From the NCBI GenBank assembly GCA_963705885.1, contig OY970120.1, positions 3,410,001-3,474,000 on the forward strand: 64,000 bases of DNA, in the 5' to 3' direction. Below the pieces are notes generated by a model. That model saw only the letters and a program-made list of their open reading frames with translations. It had not been told where the DNA came from and ran no database searches. How positions within the stretch are numbered: the first letter of the stretch is position 1; every line of letters begins with the position of its first letter. Position numbers and translations under genes: made by a program. This document shows positions 8,877-18,324 of this stretch, piece after piece. The stretch comes from MFD01275-c22 sp963705885 (GTDB lineage: Bacteria; Actinomycetota; Actinomycetes; JACCUZ01).

Positions 8877-11009
8877 TCACCCGTCCCCCGACGTCCGGGC
8901 GACGGCCCGGGCGGCATCGGGTCCGTCGTCGAGCAGCACGCGGAACCCCGCCTCGTCGAGCACCGGGACGCCGAGCGTCACCGCCTTGTCGTGCTTGGAG
9001 CCGGGGCTGTCGCCGACGACGACGAAGTCGGTCTTCTTCGACACCGAGCCGGCGGCCCGGCCCCCGCGCGTCTGGATCGCCGCGGTGGCCTCGTCGCGCG
9101 AGAAGTCCTCGAGCGAGCCGGTCACCACCACCGACAGGCCCTCCAGCGGCCGGGGGCCCTCGTCGGCGGCCTCCTCCGACATGCGCACCCCCGAGTCGCG
9201 CCACCGCTGCACGATCGACCGGTGCCAGTCGACGTCGAACCAGTCGAGCACCGACCGCCCGATGACCGGCCCCACGCCATCGGTGGCGGCGAGCTCCTCC
9301 ACCGAGGCGGTGCGGATGCGCTCGACGTCGCGGAACCCGCGGGCCAGCGCCTGGGCGGCTGTCGGCCCGACGTGGCGGATCGAGAGCGCGACGAGCACCC
9401 GCCACAGCGGTCGCTGCTTCGCGGCGTCGAGCGCGGCCAGCAGCTTGCGGCCGTTGGCCGTCAGCTCGCCGTCCTTGCGCCGGAACAGCTCGGCGCGCAG
9501 CAGGTCGGCCTCGCCGAGCGCGAAGACGTCGCCCTCGTCGGTCACAACGCCCGCGTCCAGCAGCGACACCGCGGCCTCGTAGCCGAGCACGTCGATGTCG
9601 AACGCGCCGCGCCCGGCGAGGTGGAAGATGCGCTCGCGCAGCTGCGCCGGGCAGGACCGGCTGTTGGGGCAGCGGATGTCGGCGTCGCCCTCCTTCTCCG
9701 GCCGCAGCGGGGTCTCGCACTCGGGGCAGACCGAGGGCATCTCGAACGCCCGCTCCGACCCGTCGCGCAGGTCGACCACCGGCCCGACGATCTCGGGGAT
9801 GACGTCGCCGGCCTTGCGCAGCACCACGGTGTCGCCGATCAGCACGCCCTTGCGCACCACCTCGGAGGCGTTGTGCAGGGTCGCCATCTCGACGGTGGAC
9901 CCGCTGACGAACACCGGCTCCATCACGCCGTAGGGCGTGACGCGCCCGGTGCGCCCGACGTTCACCTTGATGTCGAGCAGCTTGGTGGTGACCTCCTCGG
10001 GGGGGTACTTGAACGCGATGGCCCAGCGGGGCGCCCGCGACGTCGAGCCGAGGCGTCGCTGGACCGACACCTCGTCGACCTTGACGACGACGCCGTCGAT
10101 CTCGTGCTCCACGTCGTGGCGGTGCTCGCCGTAGTGCTCGATGTAGTCCGTGACGCCGGCCAGGTCGTCCACGACCTGGTAACGGTCGCTGACCGGCAGC
10201 CCCCAGCCCTGCAGCGACTCGTACGCCGCCGACTGGCGCGGCGGTGCGAAGCCGTCACGGGCGCCCACTCCGTGGACCACGAGGCGCAGCGGCCGGCTCG
10301 CGGTGACCCGCGGGTCCTTCTGCCGCAGCGACCCGGCGGCGGCGTTGCGCGGGTTGGCGAAGGGTGCCTTGCCGCTCTCGACGAGGCGTGCGTTGAGGTC
10401 GGCGAAGCCCTCGACGGGGAAGAAGACCTCGCCGCGCACCTCGAGCCTGGCCGGCACGTCGTCGCCGGCGAGGACGGACGGCACCGACTGCAGCGTGCGG
10501 ACGTTGAGCGTGACGTCCTCGCCGGTGACCCCGTTGCCGCGGGTCAGCGCGCGGACGAGCCGGCCCTGCTCGTAGAGCAGGTTGATCGCCACGCCGTCCA
10601 CCTTGATCTCGCACAGGTAGTGCACGTCCGCGCCGCCGGCGTCGCGCTCCACCCGCTCCGCCCAGGCCGTGAGCTCGTCGACCGAGAAGGCGTTGTCGAG
10701 GCTCATCATCCGCTCGATGTGGTCGACGGCCGCGAAGTCCGTGGAGTAGGTGCCGCCCACCGTCTGCGTCGGGGAGTCGGGCGTGCGCAGCTCGGGATGC
10801 GTCTCCTCGACCGCCTGCAGCTCGCGCATCATCGCGTCGTAGTCGGCGTCCGCCAGGGTCGGCGCGTCGCGCACGAAGTACTCGAACCGCGCGCGGTCGA
10901 CGCGCTCGACGAGCTCTGCGTGCCGGTGGCGGGCCTCGACCGCGACGTCCGTCCGGTCGTCCGTCCCGGCGGCGCGAGCACCTCGCGCCGCCCTCTCCTT
11001 CTGCGCCAC
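8877..11009 (-). CDS. ligA: NAD-dependent DNA ligase
   Basis: LigA seals nicks in DNA using NAD. The 710-residue protein has the usual order. The adenylation domain carries the nucleophile Lys136 in CEIKVDGVAINL. An OB fold follows, then a four-cysteine zinc finger (CPECETP ... CPNSRSC), helix-hairpin-helix repeats and a C-terminal BRCT domain (GLSVVVTGSLEDFSRDEA). The GTG at 11009 shares one base with the TAG stop of the MetE-like gene (TAGTG), which fixes the start. LigA is normally essential, and this copy looks intact. Confidence 0.96.
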   Translation of the reverse strand: MAQKERAARGARAAGTDDRTDVAVEARHRHAELVERVDRARFEYFVRDAPTLADADYDAMMRELQAVEETHPELRTPDSPTQTVGGTYSTDFAAVDHIERMMSLDNAFSVDELTAWAERVERDAGGADVHYLCEIKVDGVAINLLYEQGRLVRALTRGNGVTGEDVTLNVRTLQSVPSVLAGDDVPARLEVRGEVFFPVEGFADLNARLVESGKAPFANPRNAAAGSLRQKDPRVTASRPLRLVVHGVGARDGFAPPRQSAAYESLQGWGLPVSDRYQVVDDLAGVTDYIEHYGEHRHDVEHEIDGVVVKVDEVSVQRRLGSTSRAPRWAIAFKYPPEEVTTKLLDIKVNVGRTGRVTPYGVMEPVFVSGSTVEMATLHNASEVVRKGVLIGDTVVLRKAGDVIPEIVGPVVDLRDGSERAFEMPSVCPECETPLRPEKEGDADIRCPNSRSCPAQLRERIFHLAGRGAFDIDVLGYEAAVSLLDAGVVTDEGDVFALGEADLLRAELFRRKDGELTANGRKLLAALDAAKQRPLWRVLVALSIRHVGPTAAQALARGFRDVERIRTASVEELAATDGVGPVIGRSVLDWFDVDWHRSIVQRWRDSGVRMSEEAADEGPRPLEGLSVVVTGSLEDFSRDEATAAIQTRGGRAAGSVSKKTDFVVVGDSPGSKHDKAVTLGVPVLDEAGFRVLLDDGPDAARAVARTSGDG

Positions 11010-12016
11010 TAGGCCTCCGGGTCGTCGGCGAGCTGACCGGCTGCCGCCCGGGCGAGGCGCAGCGCGGCGAGGACGTGGGCCGGGTCCGCCCCGGCCATGC
11101 CGCACGTCGGCGTCACGACGACCCGGCGCAGGCCCTCGGGGGCCAGCCCGAGCCGGCGCCACAGGTGTCGTACCGGCTCGACGGTAGCCGCCGGCGCCGA
11201 CAACGGGCGGCCCGCCACCGCGACGGCCGGCACCAGCCCGGCCAGCAGCAGCAGACCGTCCTCGAGCGCCGCGCCGAGCTCGTCGTCGCACTGCTCACCG
11301 ACGGCGGTCAGGTCGAGCGAGAGCCCCGCCGCCCCGGCGCCGTGCAGGAGCCCGACCGGGGGCCGCCCGGCGCAGCAGTGCACGACGACGGGGACGCCGA
11401 GCGCGTCGACGACCGACCGCAGCACGGACTTGGCCGTCGCCGTCGGCACGGCGTCGAAGCGACGCGCCCCGGACGTGGACCGGATGCCGCCGGCGAGCAC
11501 CGCGGGAAGCGACGGCTCGTCGAGCTGAAGGACCACCTCGGCGCCCGGGAGCCTGCGACGAAGGTCGGCCACGTGCGCCTGCAGGCCCTCGGTCAGCGAG
11601 GCGATCAGGTCGCGCACCGCGCCGGCGTCGGAGAGCACCGGCTCACCGCGGGGCAGCCGGAGCCCGGCGGCGGTCGTCCACGGCCCGGCGACCTGCACCT
11701 TGACCGGGCCGACGAGCCCGGCGCAGGCCGCCTCGAGCTCGTCGAGGTCGTGCGAGAGGTACGCACGCGCGCGGCGCTCGTCACGGCCCGGACGGTCGAC
11801 GAGGCGCCAGCCCGAGGGCTGCACGTCGACGTGGAGGTCCACGAGGACGGCCGCTGCTCGGCCCAGCATGTCGGCCCCCGGTCCGCGGCCCGGCAGCTCC
11901 GCAAGGTGTGGGAGGTCGGGCAGCTCCCCGGCCACGACGGCCGCCGCCTCGCGCGGGTCGTCGTGCGGCATCGACCCGACACCGGTGGCGACGCCGGGCG
12001 GGAGGTCCGTGATCAC
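11009..12016 (-). CDS. MetE-like cobalamin-independent methionine synthase domain protein
   Basis: The 335-residue protein resembles only the C-terminal catalytic half of MetE (UROD/MetE-like TIM barrel). The zinc-site motifs VVHCCAG (His213 with the following Cys) and TPTCGM (Cys305) are present, as is the substrate-binding block LQLDEPSLP. The N-terminal half of true MetE, which handles polyglutamylated folate, is missing. A methyl transfer to a thiol with a different methyl donor is therefore plausible. From memory, actinobacteria commonly keep such a gene beside ligA (for example Rv3015c), and its role there is unproven. It overlaps ligA by one base and follows the deaminase by ten bases. 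Confidence 0.82.
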   Translation of the reverse strand: MITDLPPGVATGVGSMPHDDPREAAAVVAGELPDLPHLAELPGRGPGADMLGRAAAVLVDLHVDVQPSGWRLVDRPGRDERRARAYLSHDLDELEAACAGLVGPVKVQVAGPWTTAAGLRLPRGEPVLSDAGAVRDLIASLTEGLQAHVADLRRRLPGAEVVLQLDEPSLPAVLAGGIRSTSGARRFDAVPTATAKSVLRSVVDALGVPVVVHCCAGRPPVGLLHGAGAAGLSLDLTAVGEQCDDELGAALEDGLLLLAGLVPAVAVAGRPLSAPAATVEPVRHLWRRLGLAPEGLRRVVVTPTCGMAGADPAHVLAALRLARAAAGQLADDPEA

Positions 12017-12025
12017 GGCGTCACG

Positions 12026-12499
12026 CTAGTAGTCGACGCGGTCCGCCTTGGCCAGCCATGCCTCGAACGGCTCGGCGGCCGACGCCAGCGGCAGCTGCCT
12101 GACGGGCAGGTCCCACGTCTCGCGCGGCCGGGCGAAGAGGTCGTAGAACTCCCGGTCGTCGAACCCGCCGCGCGCCGCGTCGTCCCGGTCGGCGGCGTAG
12201 ACCACTGCGTCGACCCGCGCCCACAGCGCGGCCGACAGGCACAGCGGGCAGGGCTCGCACGAGCTGACGAGCACGGTGCCGGTGAGCACGTGGGTGCCCA
12301 GCTCGCGGCAGGCGCCACGGATCGCCACCACCTCGGCGTGCGCCGTCGGGTCGAGGTCCCGGGTGACCCGGTTGACCCCGTCGGCGACGACCTCGTCGCC
12401 ACGGACCACGAGGGCGGCGAACGGCCCGCCGTCGTCGGCCACGTTCGCCGTCGCGCGGTCCACCGCGAGGCGCAGCCAGCGCTCTTCGGGCACGCTCAC
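12026..12499 (-). CDS. Nucleoside/guanine deaminase-like zinc enzyme
   Basis: The 157-residue protein belongs to the cytidine/deoxycytidylate deaminase superfamily, close to GuaD/TadA. It has the catalytic PTAHAEVVAI block (His54 zinc ligand, Glu56 proton shuttle) and the CEPCPLC block (Cys84 and Cys87 zinc ligands). The C-terminal FYDLFARPRETW region is like guanine deaminases of the small bacterial type. It would hydrolytically deaminate guanine or a related nucleobase in the cytosol. The GTG at 12499 was chosen because AGGG lies about nine bases upstream; GTG at 12493 is an alternative. Confidence 0.85.
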   Translation of the reverse strand: MSVPEERWLRLAVDRATANVADDGGPFAALVVRGDEVVADGVNRVTRDLDPTAHAEVVAIRGACRELGTHVLTGTVLVSSCEPCPLCLSAALWARVDAVVYAADRDDAARGGFDDREFYDLFARPRETWDLPVRQLPLASAAEPFEAWLAKADRVDY

Positions 12500-12599
12500 G
12501 CGACCGACCCTAGCCGGGCAGGGCTCACGCCGATGAGCGGTTACCCGGCGCAAGGCAGAACGATCCCACTCAACCCGTTGGCCCGGTCGGAGTTCGGTC

Positions 12600-13322
12600 T
12601 CAGACGGACTCGAGGACGAAGAAGAGGAAGCACATGAACGACCGGCCTTCCTCCAAGTCGGGAGGGAGCAGCTCAGCAGGGGTGTCCGAGGCAGGGGGCG
12701 GTTCGCTGATGGTCGCGATGCGGAACCCGGCGGCCGAGAAGGCATCGGTGATGGCGTGCAGGGGTCGGTGCCAGTAGGTCAGAACCGCGGTCTGGCCGCT
12801 GAAGGTGTAGTCCTCGGAGTACTTGGTGAGCGCAAAGTAGTCGGCCTCGGGATACACGATCGCGTAGACGCTGGGGTGGATCACCGAGACCATCAGGCGA
12901 CCACCGGGCTTCAGCACGCGACGCAGCTCGGCGAGGGGGCCGGCCCAGTCCTCCAGGTAGTGCAGGACGAGGGATGCGACGACGTCATCGAACTCGGCAT
13001 CGGCGAACGGCAGCGGCGCGCCGAGGTCCGCCACGTGCACGTCGGCGTCGTCACCCAGCTTCTGGCGGGCCAGGTCGACCATGGCTGCACTCGCGTCGAA
13101 GCCGGTGACGGCGGCCCCCTTGGCGCGCAGTGCCGCCGACAGCGGCCCGGCACCGCACCCCGCGTCCAGGATCCGGCGGCCGGAGACGTCGCCGGCGAGA
13201 CGGAGCAGCTCGGGCTTGTTGTAGTACGCGTTGAAGAGGCTGGACTCGTTCTCCGCCGCGTAGGCGTTCGCGAAGCTGTCGTAGTCGCTGGCTGTCGCTG
13301 TGACCTCGTTCGAAGGAAGCAT
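12600..13322 (-). CDS. Class I SAM-dependent methyltransferase
   Basis: The 240-residue protein has a standard Rossmann methyltransferase core: motif I ILDAGCGAGPLS (residues 51-62), the acidic post-I GFDAS, and motif IV-like FDDVVASLVLHYLEDW. It is of the Methyltransf_11/25 small-molecule type with a C-terminal beta-strand cap. The start is the ATG at 13322 with TAGGAA upstream; an upstream TTG in frame lacks support. It contains more Ala-poor, Tyr/Phe/Asn-rich stretches and less extreme third-position GC than its neighbours, and it sits in the segment that interrupts the conserved mnmA-ligA block. The substrate is unknown. Confidence 0.86.
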   Translation of the reverse strand: MLPSNEVTATASDYDSFANAYAAENESSLFNAYYNKPELLRLAGDVSGRRILDAGCGAGPLSAALRAKGAAVTGFDASAAMVDLARQKLGDDADVHVADLGAPLPFADAEFDDVVASLVLHYLEDWAGPLAELRRVLKPGGRLMVSVIHPSVYAIVYPEADYFALTKYSEDYTFSGQTAVLTYWHRPLHAITDAFSAAGFRIATISEPPPASDTPAELLPPDLEEGRSFMCFLFFVLESV

Positions 13323-13370
13323 GGGTGCGTTCCTACCGGGGCCACGCGAGTACGACAAACCAACACGCGT

Positions 13371-13391
13371 GCGTGCGGCAGGATCGCACGC
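13371..13391 (-). terminator. Hairpin downstream of the DUF222/HNH gene
   Basis: GCGTGCG at 13371-13377 pairs perfectly with CGCACGC at 13385-13391 around a seven-base loop. It lies about 100 bases past the stop of the DUF222/HNH gene, before the next minus-strand start. There is no T-run, as is usual for GC-rich actinobacterial terminators, so the call rests on position and stem only. Confidence 0.4.
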
Positions 13392-13489
13392 TCATGCCGC
13401 CGCGATGAGAGCTGTCGATAGGTGCGCCGCTACGAGGTGCCGGCAAAAGGAGGCCACGCCATCTCACTGCCGCCGCACGGGAGCACGGC

Positions 13490-14929
13490 TCACTCGCAGT
13501 GTCGTGCGGTGAGCAGGGCGAGGCGGTAGCGGTGGTGCTGTCTCGGTCGCCGGTCGGGGTCGATGGTGGCGGGTGGGACGAGCTGGGGGTAGCCGTTGGT
13601 GGCGAGGACGACGGCCCAGCCCTGGCGGTGGACCATGCGGTGGTGGAACCCGCACAACAACGCGGCGTTCCACAGGTCGGTGGGGCCGCCGTCGGTCCAG
13701 TGCCAGCAGTGGTGGAGCTGGCAGGCGGCGGGGGGCTGGTCGCAGCCGGGCGCGACGCAGCCGCGGTCGCGCAGGGCGGCGGCGCGGCGCTGGGCGCGGT
13801 TCCAGTCGCGGGTGGAGCGCCCGAGGTCGAGGACCTGGGACGGCCCGCCGAGCACGGCGGGCACGACCAGGGCGTCGCAGGCGAGCTGGCGCAGGGTCGC
13901 GGCGGACAGGGTGCCGCCGGTGTCCAGCCGCCCGGCCCCGGCCAGCCCGTCGCGCAGGTCGGCCAGGGTGGTGGTGATCGTGAGGAGCGCCAGCGGCGCG
14001 ACCGGGGCCGAGGTCGCGCGGGTCGCGGCCTCGACGGGGTCCCCGGTCGCGACCCAGCCCGGCGCGTGAACGTCGTCGGTGTCGTCGCTGTCGCGGGCCG
14101 AGTCGGTGAGGGTGCCGGCCGCGGCGACGGCGAGGAGGTCGACGAGGGCGTCGCCGCGGCGTTCGGAGCGCGACCGGTCGTCCTGCACCCCGTCGTCGCC
14201 GGCCGCCGGGGTGTCGGCGGTCCGCAGCCACGCGGCCAGGGTGGCCTCGCCGAGGGGGCCGAGGTCGAGCAGGGCGCGCATCCGGCCGCGGCGGCGCGCG
14301 ACGTGCAGGTCGTTGCGCTCACCGGCCTGCGCCTCGGCCTCGGCCCGCTGCTGCTCGCGCTCCACCGCGGCGGCGTCGGCGGGGTCGTCCACCGACGGCG
14401 CGCAGGTCAGCTCCTCGACCAGGGCCTGCCCGGCGCGCGCCAGGTCGCGGGGGGCCAGCGACGCGCACAGGTCGACCAGGAACCCGGCGGCGTCCTGCCC
14501 GACGTCCGCGGCGACCTCGGGCAGCGTCGTGACCCGGTCCAGCGCGGTCGCGGCCACCCCGGCCTGCTCGACCGTGACCCGACCCTCGGCCAGCGCCGCC
14601 TCGAGCACCGGGTGCCGCCCGAGCAGCGCGGCCTGGCGGACGCGGGCGGCCGCGTCGGCGGGGGAGAGCCGGAACCGGTCACCCAGCCAGCGCTGCACGC
14701 TGCAGGCGGCGGTGCGGGCCTTGAGGTCGCGGGTCTCGGCCTCGCGCAGCAGCACCGCCCGCAGCGCCACGGCCCTCGCCTCGACCGCCAGCAGCCCGGC
14801 CAGGGTGGCCTCGACCTCGCCGTCCGAGAGCTGCCACACCGTCGAGGACCCGTTGGCGTCGAGCCCGGCCGCGGCCGCCCACACCCCGGTCACCACCGGG
14901 TGCTCGACGACCGAACCTGCCTGACTCAT
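13490..14929 (-). CDS. DUF222 domain protein with C-terminal HNH endonuclease motif
   Basis: The 479-residue protein has a long Ala/Arg-rich helical N-terminal region typical of DUF222 (the 13E12 repeat family of mycobacteria and relatives). A C-terminal HNH module carries zinc-type cysteines and histidines: CVAPGCDQPP, LHHCWHWTDGG, NAALLCGFHHRMVH. HNH proteins cut DNA. DUF222 members occur in many near-copies in actinobacterial genomes, and their function is unproven. Here it sits alone on the minus strand with an ATG at 14929. It lies between the mnmA and MetE-like genes, a place that is usually tightly conserved, which suggests insertion. Confidence 0.9.
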   Translation of the reverse strand: MSQAGSVVEHPVVTGVWAAAAGLDANGSSTVWQLSDGEVEATLAGLLAVEARAVALRAVLLREAETRDLKARTAACSVQRWLGDRFRLSPADAAARVRQAALLGRHPVLEAALAEGRVTVEQAGVAATALDRVTTLPEVAADVGQDAAGFLVDLCASLAPRDLARAGQALVEELTCAPSVDDPADAAAVEREQQRAEAEAQAGERNDLHVARRRGRMRALLDLGPLGEATLAAWLRTADTPAAGDDGVQDDRSRSERRGDALVDLLAVAAAGTLTDSARDSDDTDDVHAPGWVATGDPVEAATRATSAPVAPLALLTITTTLADLRDGLAGAGRLDTGGTLSAATLRQLACDALVVPAVLGGPSQVLDLGRSTRDWNRAQRRAAALRDRGCVAPGCDQPPAACQLHHCWHWTDGGPTDLWNAALLCGFHHRMVHRQGWAVVLATNGYPQLVPPATIDPDRRPRQHHRYRLALLTARHCE

Positions 14930-15015
14930 GCCACGAAACTAGCCACCACCCCCGACACAAACCCCGCGTGAGGAACGTACGAGAAACCCTTTGTGGACAA
15001 CGGATCCCGCCGCCG

Positions 15016-16099
15016 TCAAGTTGTCCACAGAGGCTGGGCCGGCGAGGTGGAGGAGATCGTCGCCGACCCGATGACGGTGTCGCCGTCGTAGAGCACGACG
15101 GCCTGCCCGGGCGCGACCCCGCGCAGCGGCTGGGTCAGCTCGACCACGAGACGGTCGTCGTCGACGTGGGCGGTCGCCGGCACCGGGTCGCCGTGCGCGC
15201 GCACCTGCGCGAGGCACGACACCGGGTCGACCGGGGCGGCGCCCTGCCACACGGCACGCGTCCCGACGACACGCGACACGTCGAGCTCGTCGGCCGGACC
15301 GACGGTCACCGTGCGGCTCACCGGTGACACGTCCAGGACGTAGCGCGGCAGGCCGTCCGGCGCGGGCCGGCCGATGCGCAGCCCGCGCCGCTGCCCGACG
15401 GTGAAGGCGTAGGCACCGTCGTGCTCGCCGACGACCTCGCCCGCGGTGTCCACGATCGGACCCGGCTCCGACCCGAGCCGCCGCTGCAGGAAGCCGGCCG
15501 TGTCGCCGTCGGCGATGAAGCAGACGTCGTGGCTGTCGGGCTTGTCGGCGACGGCCAGGCCGCGCTCGCCGGCCTCGCGCCGCACGGCGTCCTTGCGGGA
15601 CCCCCCGAGCGGGAAGATCGCGTGCGCCACCTGGCGCACCGTGAGCACGCGCGAGGACGTACGACTGGTCCTTGCCCTCGTCGACGGCCCGCAGCAGCCG
15701 CCCGTCCTCGACCCGGGCGTAGTGCCCGGTGCAGACGGCGTCGAAGCCGAGGGCGAGCGCCTTGTCGAGGACCGCCGCGAACTTGATCTTCTCGTTGCAG
15801 CGCAGGCACGGGTTGGGCGTACGTCCGGCGGCGTACTCGGCGACGAAGTCCTCGACGACGTCCTCGCGGAAGCGCTCGGCGAGGTCCCAGACGTAGAACG
15901 GGATGCCGACGACGTCGGCCGCGCGACGGGCGTCGCGCGCGTCCTCGAGCGTGCAGCAGCCGCGGGCGCCGCTGCGGAAGGACGCGGGGTTGCTCGACAG
16001 CGCGAGGTGGACCCCGGTCACGTCGTGGCCGGCGTCGACCGCCCGGGCGGCGGCGACGGCCGAGTCGACACCACCCGACATCGCGGCGAGGACCCTCAC
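15016..16099 (-). pseudogene. mnmA: tRNA-specific 2-thiouridylase MnmA, frame broken by one extra base
   Basis: MnmA thiolates U34 of Lys, Glu and Gln tRNAs using sulfur from a cysteine desulfurase. The first part, from the GTG at 16099, has the ATP PP-loop AMSGGVDSA (residues 6-14) and the nucleophile in NPCLRCN (Cys98). The remainder (DVCFIADGD with the second Cys, then the beta-barrel end) continues in another frame after about 15649-15652. The local order should read YVLAVLT but an extra base gives YVLARAH. Removing one base restores about 360 residues, the normal length. The GTG overlaps the desulfurase stop (GTGA). Because the gene is usually essential, a sequencing indel is likely. Confidence 0.88.
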
Positions 16100-17293
16100 G
16101 GACGGACGCCGTTCCGCCCGGCGCGCCGGGCCCGCTCGACCACGGGGCCGATGGCGGCGAGGACCGCGGCGACGTCGCCCTCGGTCGACGAGTGGCCGAA
16201 GGAGAAGCGCAGCGAGCCGTGGGCCAGGTCCTCGGGCACGCCCATCGCGAGCAGGACGTGGCTGGGCTGGGGCACCCCGGCCGAGCAGGCGGAGCCGGTC
16301 GAGCACTCGATGCCGCGGGCGTCGAGCAGGAGGAGCAGCGCGTCTCCCTCGCACCCGGGGAACGAGAAGTGCGCGTTGGCCGGGAGCCGGCTCTCCGGCC
16401 GCAGGTCGGGGTCGCCGCCGAGCACGGCGTCGGGCACCTCTGCGAGCACACCGCGGACGAGGGCGTCGCGCAGGCCGGCCAGGTGCTCGGCGCTCTCGGG
16501 ACGGCGCTTCACCGCGAGCTCGGCCGCGACGGCCATGGCGGCGATCGCGGGGGCGTCGAGGGTCCCGGAGCGCACGTCGCGCTCCTGCCCGCCGCCGTGC
16601 AGCACCGGCGTCAGCTCGACGGACCGGCCGAGGACCAGGGCACCTGTGCCCAGCGGGCCGCCGATCTTGTGGGAGCTGACCGTCATGGCGTCGAGCCCGC
16701 TCGCGGCGAAGTCGACGGGCAGCTGGCCGAAGGCCTGGACGGCGTCGGAGTGGATCGGCACGGCGTGCGACCTGGCGACCGCCGCGAGCTCCTCGACCGG
16801 CTGCACGGTGCCGACCTCGTTGTTGGCCCACATGATGCTGACCAGCGCGACGGACCCCGGGTCGGCCGCGAGCGCGGCCTCCAGCGTCGCGGGGTGCACG
16901 CGCCCGGCGGCGTCGACGGGGAGCCACTCGACCTCGGCCGCCTCGTGGGCGGCCAGCCACAGCGCGGGGTCCATGACGGCGTGGTGCTCGACCGCGCTGG
17001 CCAGGATGCGCCGGCGGGCCGGGTCCTCGGCCCGGCGCTGCCAGTAGAGCCCCTTGACCGCGAGGTTGTCGGCCTCGGTCCCGCCGCCGGTGAACAGCAC
17101 CTCGCTCGGGCGCGCGCCGAGAGCGGACGCCAGGGTCTCGCGCGCCTCCTCGACGAGGCGGCGCGCCGCGCCGGCCGGAGGCGTGCAGCGACGACGGGTT
17201 GCCGACGATGCCCAGGCACGAGGTCATCGCCTCGAGCGCCTCGGGGACCATCGGCGTGGTCGCCGCGTGGTCGAGGTAGGTGCGGTCGGTCAT
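16096..17293 (-). pseudogene. iscS: Cysteine desulfurase (IscS/NifS family), frame broken by one extra base
   Basis: This PLP enzyme takes sulfur from cysteine and hands it to MnmA and Fe-S assembly. The N-terminus (MTDRTYLDHAATTP) from the ATG at 17293 runs to GNPSSLHASGRR. After about 17164-17169 the family sequence (ARRLVEEARETLA, then EVLFTGGGTEADN) continues one frame over. The PLP lysine motif SSHKIGGPLG and the catalytic cysteine loop STGSACSAGV are intact. Dropping one base gives 398 residues, the expected size. It is followed by mnmA with a GTGA overlap and preceded by etfA with 38 bases between. Two broken neighbours in this essential pair argue for assembly error. Confidence 0.87.
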
Positions 17294-17331
17294 GGCCGCC
17301 CGAGTCTACGTCGGCACAGCCGGCCGGCCCG

Positions 17332-18291
17332 TCAGCCCTTGCGGGCGCGGACCTTGTCGGCGACCGCCGGCACGACCTGGTGCAGGTCGCCGACGACGCC
17401 GAAGTCGACGAGCTCGAAGATCGGGGCCTCGGGGTCCTTGTTGATGGCCACGATCGTCTTGGAGGTCTGCATGCCGGCGCGGTGCTGGATCGCGCCGGAG
17501 ATGCCGGCGGCGACGTAGAGCTGCGGGCTCACGGTCTTGCCGGTCTGGCCGACCTGGTGCTGGTGGGGGTACCAGCCCGCGTCGGTGGCGGCGCGGGAGG
17601 CGCCGACGGCCGCTCCGAGCGCGTCGGCCAGCCCCTCGATGACCGAGAAGTTCTCGCCCGACCCGACGCCGCGGCCACCGGAGACGACGATGGCCGCCTC
17701 GGACAGCTCGGGCCGCTCGCCCTTCTCCTCGACGACCCGGTCGGTGATGCGCGCCGCCTTCGCGGCCTCCGACAGCTCGACCGCGACGTCGACGCGCTCC
17801 GCGGAACCCTGCGCGGGCTCGGCCGGGACGGAGTTCGGCCGGACGGTGATGATCGGCGTGCCGGTGGTCACCGCGGAGCGCACGACCGTCGACCCGCCGA
17901 ACACCTGCTGCTCGGCGGTGACCTTGCCGCCGTCGGCCGTCACGTCGGTCGCGTCGGTGAGGACGCCCGAGCCGGTCTTGAGCGCCAGCCGGGCGGCGAT
18001 CTCCTTGCCCTCGGCCGAGGACGCGAGCAGGACGGCGGCGGGCGAGGAGTCGGCGACGACCTTCGCCAGCACCTCGGCGGTCGGCGCCACCAGGTAGTCC
18101 GACACGTCACCCTCGGCGACGTACACCTTGGTGGCGCCGTGCGCGGCCAGCGACTCCTTCGCGGCGTCGTAGCCGCTGCCGACGAGCACCGCCGCCGGCT
18201 CGCCCAGGCGCGCCGCCAGCGTCAGCAGCTCGCCGGTGACCTTCTTGACCTCGCCGTCGGTGTGCTCGACGAGAACCAGGACCTCTGCCAT
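17332..18291 (-). CDS. etfA: Electron transfer flavoprotein subunit alpha
   Basis: EtfA binds FAD and, with EtfB, carries electrons from acyl-CoA and other dehydrogenases to the respiratory chain. The 319-residue protein has the C-terminal FAD domain with GGRGVGSGENF, GASRAATDAGW, QVGQTGKTVSP and AAGISGAIQH. The ATG at 18291 begins 33 bases after etfB. The pair leads an apparent run with the cysteine desulfurase and mnmA. The upstream region of etfB carries a palindrome also found before ccr. Confidence 0.95.
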   Translation of the reverse strand: MAEVLVLVEHTDGEVKKVTGELLTLAARLGEPAAVLVGSGYDAAKESLAAHGATKVYVAEGDVSDYLVAPTAEVLAKVVADSSPAAVLLASSAEGKEIAARLALKTGSGVLTDATDVTADGGKVTAEQQVFGGSTVVRSAVTTGTPIITVRPNSVPAEPAQGSAERVDVAVELSEAAKAARITDRVVEEKGERPELSEAAIVVSGGRGVGSGENFSVIEGLADALGAAVGASRAATDAGWYPHQHQVGQTGKTVSPQLYVAAGISGAIQHRAGMQTSKTIVAINKDPEAPIFELVDFGVVGDLHQVVPAVADKVRARKG

Positions 18292-18324
18292 GTCAGTGAC
18301 TACCTCTCCTGTGCTCTCGGGCGC

